64,000 nt of DNA. It comes from JAGPKI01 sp052034135 (GTDB taxonomy: Bacteria; Caldisericota; Caldisericia; UBA6126; JAGPKI01). A program made the translations under genes and the position numbers. The stretch's first letter is position 1, and each line of letters opens with the position of its first letter. The notes under the pieces were generated by a model. The model did not search any database and had not been told where the DNA came from. It worked only from the letters and a program-made list of their open reading frames with translations. The stretch spans positions 1 to 64,000 of the forward strand of contig JBPOJC010000013.1 in assembly GCA_052034135.1 (NCBI GenBank), read 5' to 3'. Below are positions 61,102-64,000 of this stretch, piece by piece.

Positions 61102-62369
61102 TGGGATCGTCGTTATCTTATTACTTTTGGATTGTAGTACTGATATTGCTTTCTGCATTTTTCTCTGCTTCAGAAGCTGCGCTTTTATCGGTAAGTAGAA
61201 TAAAACTATTGAATCTTGTAAATGAAAAATCAAAGATAGCTGAAAAAGTTTTAAAATTAAAAAGTGACTCAAGCAAATTTATAAGTGCAATTTTAGTTGG
61301 TAATAATATTGCAAATGTTCTTGCTACATCCCTATTTACAAGATTACTTATCGAAAAGATTGGTCCCAACAAAGGCGTAATTTTAAGTACTATCATTGTA
61401 TCGATTGTAATTATAATATTTGGTGAAATGCTACCCAAAAATATCGGGGCTGCAGGTTCTCTTAAAATAAGTATGTTAGTATATTATCCTGTTACATTTT
61501 TTATATATATCTTTTATCCGATTGTCTATCTTCTAACAAAGCTTAGTCAATTCACACTTAAACTGTTAGGTATAAAAAATAGTTTTGGAGATTTTGTTTC
61601 AACTCAGGAAGAATTGGAAACAGTTATAGATGTATCACATAAAGAAGGACTCATAGAAAAAGAAGAAAAAGAATTAATGAAAAGCTTGTTTGACTTTCGT
61701 GATATTAGAGTATATGAAGCAATGGTTCCAAGAGTAGATATGGTTACTATAAATGTAGAAGGTGGCATATCAAAATTTATGGAAGTAGTTGGCAAAACAG
61801 GTTATTCAAGAATTCCCGTTTATGAAGATTCTATCGACAATATTATTGGAATCCTGTATTCTAAAGATGTTATGTGTAAAATAGGAAAAGGTCAGGATAT
61901 TGAAAAAATAAATATAAGAGAAATTATGCGCAAAGCAGAGTTTGTACCGGATAGCAAAAAGGTCGAAGAATTATTCAGAGAAATGCGTGAGAAAAAACTA
62001 CATATGGTTATAGTTGTTGATGAGTACGGTGGTGTTGCTGGTCTTATTACTCTTGAAGATATTATTGAAGAACTCGTTGGAGAAATTCAAGATGAATATG
62101 ACTCAGAAGAACCATTCTTTAAGTTAAATGAAGATGGTTCTTACGAAATAGCAGGTAATTACCCAATAGACGATTTAAATGAACTTCTTCAAATTGACCT
62201 ATCAAGCGAAGAATACGATACAATTTCAGGTTTTTTGCTTTCAGCCCTCGGACATATACCAACAGTTAATGAAAAGGTTACATATGGAGACTACATTTTT
62301 ACAATAGAGCAAATCAAAAGAAGAAGAATAATCAAAGTTAAAGTAGAAAAAAATAAAGGAAACAAGTAA
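61101..62369 (+). CDS. CorC/HlyC-type CNNM membrane protein with CBS pair
   Basis: A 422-residue protein: a DUF21/CNNM membrane domain with four helices (FWIVVLILLSAFFSASEAALL onward), two CBS repeats (MVPRVDMVTINVE and MVIVVDEYGGVAGLITLEDIIEELVGE), and a C-terminal CorC/HlyC domain. It is probably involved in magnesium or cobalt transport or efflux. It starts at the last base of ybeY. Confidence 0.88.
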   Translation: MGSSLSYYFWIVVLILLSAFFSASEAALLSVSRIKLLNLVNEKSKIAEKVLKLKSDSSKFISAILVGNNIANVLATSLFTRLLIEKIGPNKGVILSTIIVSIVIIIFGEMLPKNIGAAGSLKISMLVYYPVTFFIYIFYPIVYLLTKLSQFTLKLLGIKNSFGDFVSTQEELETVIDVSHKEGLIEKEEKELMKSLFDFRDIRVYEAMVPRVDMVTINVEGGISKFMEVVGKTGYSRIPVYEDSIDNIIGILYSKDVMCKIGKGQDIEKINIREIMRKAEFVPDSKKVEELFREMREKKLHMVIVVDEYGGVAGLITLEDIIEELVGEIQDEYDSEEPFFKLNEDGSYEIAGNYPIDDLNELLQIDLSSEEYDTISGFLLSALGHIPTVNEKVTYGDYIFTIEQIKRRRIIKVKVEKNKGNK

Positions 62370-63091
62370 TGAAAATAATAATAGCTAATTGGAAAATGAA
62401 CAAAACAATAAAAGAAGGACTCTGCTTTATTGATTCTTTTTTAAATCTTGACCCTCCAATAGAAAAAATTGAAACAGTTATTTCTCCGTCGTATGTATTA
62501 ATTTATCCAATTCATAATGTGATTGAGAAACTACCTCTTCATCTTTCTGCGCAAAATCTTTTTTATGAAAAAGATGGTCCATATACAGGTGAAGTATCAG
62601 GAGAAGTACTTAAAGACTCTGGTTGTAAATATGTTTTAATAGGTCACTCAGAGAGGAGAAAGCTCTTTTCCGAAACCCCTGAAATCGTTTATAAGAAATT
62701 TATTGCTGCAAAAAAATTTGATTTAATTCCTGTAATTTGCTTCGGAGAGGAATTAATTGATAGAAAAAACGGAAGGACAATTTCCGTGATTGAAAATCAA
62801 CTAAAAGAATATTTCGATTTCAAAAACTTAATTCTTGCCTATGAACCTGTTTGGTCAATTGGTACTGGTATTATCCCTAAAAATCACGAGATAGAAGAAG
62901 TTGGAGAATTTATTAGAGGAAGATTTACTAACGATGTCACATTAATGTATGGTGGCAGTGTAGACAAATCAAACATTAACGAACTTTTGAATGTAAAGAA
63001 CATAGATGGATTTTTAGTGGGGAGGGCTTCTCTTGACCCATTAAATTTTTTCGAAATTGTTAAAGCATCAGTAGAAAATAATGCAAAATAA
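62369..63091 (+). CDS. tpiA: Triosephosphate isomerase
   Basis: A 240-residue TIM barrel: IANWKMNK (catalytic Lys), LIGHSERRKLF (catalytic His), LAYEPVWSIGTG (catalytic Glu) and LMYGGSVDKSN, GFLVGRASL (phosphate loop). It interconverts glyceraldehyde 3-phosphate and dihydroxyacetone phosphate. Slightly short for the family (usually about 250). It overlaps both neighbours. Confidence 0.95.
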   Translation: MKIIIANWKMNKTIKEGLCFIDSFLNLDPPIEKIETVISPSYVLIYPIHNVIEKLPLHLSAQNLFYEKDGPYTGEVSGEVLKDSGCKYVLIGHSERRKLFSETPEIVYKKFIAAKKFDLIPVICFGEELIDRKNGRTISVIENQLKEYFDFKNLILAYEPVWSIGTGIIPKNHEIEEVGEFIRGRFTNDVTLMYGGSVDKSNINELLNVKNIDGFLVGRASLDPLNFFEIVKASVENNAK

Positions 63092-63788
63092 AGGCACTTT
63101 ATATATTTGCCCAACTCCAATTGGGAACTTAAAAGATATTACTCTACGTACGCTTGAAGTTCTCAAAGAAGTTAGCTACATTGCTTGTGAAGATAAAAGA
63201 AGAGCTCTGAAACTTTTAAACACTTATGATATAAAAAAACCTTTAATTTTATATAACGAACATACAAAAGATAAGGAAAACAAGACAATAAAATCTTTTT
63301 TATTGTCGGGAGAAGATATTGCTTTAACCTGTGATGCTGGTATGCCTGGTATTGCAGATTCAGGTTATGAATTAATAAAATTATGTATAGATTCAGGGGT
63401 TAAAGTAGTGACTTTACCAGGTCCTTCTGCAATTATAACTGCTCTTGTCGGATCAGGGATAAAGGCACAAAATTTTATATTTGTTAACTTTTTACCAAGA
63501 AAAAAAGGTCAAATTTTGAAACTTCTTACAAATCTTAAAAGTTTAGGTTTTACAGTTTGTGCTTTTGAATCACCATATAGGCTTTTAAAAACTCTTGAAA
63601 TTATGTATAATTTTGATTCAAACTTATATGTTAGCGTTTGCAGAGAAGTTTCAAAGATACATGAAGAGTTTGTAAGAGGAAATATAGATTCCGTATATAC
63701 ATACTTTAAAGAAAAAAAAGAGATAAAAGGAGAAATAACAATAGTTTTTAAGTTTATGGAGGCAGATGAAAATGAAAAAAGGTTATAA
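63081..63788 (+). CDS. rsmI: 16S rRNA (cytidine-1402-2'-O) methyltransferase
   Basis: A 235-residue tetrapyrrole methylase-fold enzyme with TLYICPTPIGNLKDITLRTLEVL, CDAGMPGIADSG, LPGPSAIITALVGSG and CREVSKIHEE. It methylates C1402 in the ribosomal decoding centre. It lacks the longer C-terminal extension of some homologues. The start overlaps the tpiA end by 11 bases and the end overlaps metG. Confidence 0.93.
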   Translation: MQNKGTLYICPTPIGNLKDITLRTLEVLKEVSYIACEDKRRALKLLNTYDIKKPLILYNEHTKDKENKTIKSFLLSGEDIALTCDAGMPGIADSGYELIKLCIDSGVKVVTLPGPSAIITALVGSGIKAQNFIFVNFLPRKKGQILKLLTNLKSLGFTVCAFESPYRLLKTLEIMYNFDSNLYVSVCREVSKIHEEFVRGNIDSVYTYFKEKKEIKGEITIVFKFMEADENEKRL

Positions 63789-64000
63789 GGAGAAATTTTA
63801 CGTTACAACACCAATTTATTATATAAGCGGTGAACCTCATCTTGGACACCTTTACACAACTGTAGCAGCTGATATAGTTTCAAGATTTAAGAAAAATTCA
63901 AACTATGATGTATTATTTTCAACTGGTAGCGATGAAAACTCTCAAAAAATTATCAAAGCAAGCGCTAAGCTTAATCTTGATCCAAAAGAATATGTAGATA
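63772..64000 (+). CDS. metG: Methionyl-tRNA synthetase, N-terminal part (cut by window)
   Basis: The frame reads FYVTTPIYYISGEPHLGHLY, then ADIVSRFKKNSNYDVLFSTGSDE, the start of a class I MetRS with its HLGHL (HIGH-type) ATP site. ATG 63772 is favoured because GGAGG (63758-63762) is nine bases upstream; an in-frame ATG at 63766 is too close. The gene continues beyond 64000. Confidence 0.93.
   Translation, partial: MKKGYKEKFYVTTPIYYISGEPHLGHLYTTVAADIVSRFKKNSNYDVLFSTGSDENSQKIIKASAKLNLDPKEYVD

Noticed and set aside
37930..63790. Antisense or alternative-frame open frames over pheST, hydrogenase and housekeeping genes
   Set aside because: They lie wholly inside well-supported genes and show no family motifs.

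Overview
The window is AT-rich bacterial DNA from an anaerobe that I cannot place firmly. It encodes a group 4 membrane-bound [NiFe] hydrogenase joined to Mrp-type antiporter subunits, a bacterial PheS with a zinc-knuckle insert, a PgpH-type HD phosphodiesterase, and bacterial housekeeping genes in tight head-to-tail overlaps. A deep-branching fermentative lineage (for example Atribacterota, Caldisericota or Thermotogota-like) would fit, but this is inference. All intact genes read with the standard code.

Region 1 (1-15624) is a surface-glycan locus with an IS-damaged left edge. Positions 1-3600 hold an IS3-type remnant, a truncated IS1634-like transposase, the N-terminus of a GT4 glycosyltransferase and an intact IS1634-like element. 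A minus-strand arm follows (polysaccharide deacetylase, alanine racemase, asparagine-synthetase-like enzyme, GT4). Diverging from it is a nine-gene plus-strand operon: initiating sugar-phosphate transferase, KAS III, acyl carrier protein, second KAS III, FabG-like reductase, NeuD-like acyltransferase, AcpS-type transferase, second NeuD-like acyltransferase and DegT aminotransferase. The set is what would be needed to make a short 3-hydroxyacyl (or 3-oxoacyl) group on a private ACP and attach it to an amino sugar.

Region 2 (15.6-37.9 kb) is an accessory island of small toxin-antitoxin-like modules separated by dense arrays of short hairpin repeats. Modules include MNT/HEPN (several pairs), HicAB, VapBC/PIN, a RelE-fold-like gene plus DUF2283 (three times), AbiE, RelE/RelB, and AAA ATPases of the DUF4143 and DUF234 types. 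Many toxins are broken while the antitoxin is intact. Unrelated modules share one promoter-like cassette (TTGMAY, 17 bp, TAAAAT). The repeats begin GTCAT and end ATGAC and include 90-bp and 73-bp composite units that look like miniature mobile elements.

Region 3 (37.9-41.7 kb, minus strand) is pheT, pheS and an FmdB zinc ribbon. Region 4 (41.9-54.4 kb) is the hydrogenase operon: HydB/HydG-like electron-input subunits, a polyferredoxin, NuoH/B/C/D-like hydrogenase subunits, a NuoL-like and an MrpD-like antiporter subunit, MrpB/C/E/F/G homologues, a NuoI-like ferredoxin and a maturation protease, with hypA facing it. Together these would couple electron flow from NAD(P)H or ferredoxin to H2 and to ion translocation.

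Region 5 (54.5-64.0 kb) is a compact housekeeping operon opened by a single-chain fusion of IspH (makes IPP/DMAPP) with MiaA (uses DMAPP to prenylate tRNA A37). It continues with rsmE, mtaB, rpsU, a pgpH-like gene, ybeY, a CorC-type CBS protein, tpiA, rsmI and the start of metG. The strongest candidates for something undescribed are the IspH-MiaA fusion, the dedicated acyl-ACP glycan pathway, and the shared promoter cassette and repeat grammar of the toxin-antitoxin island.
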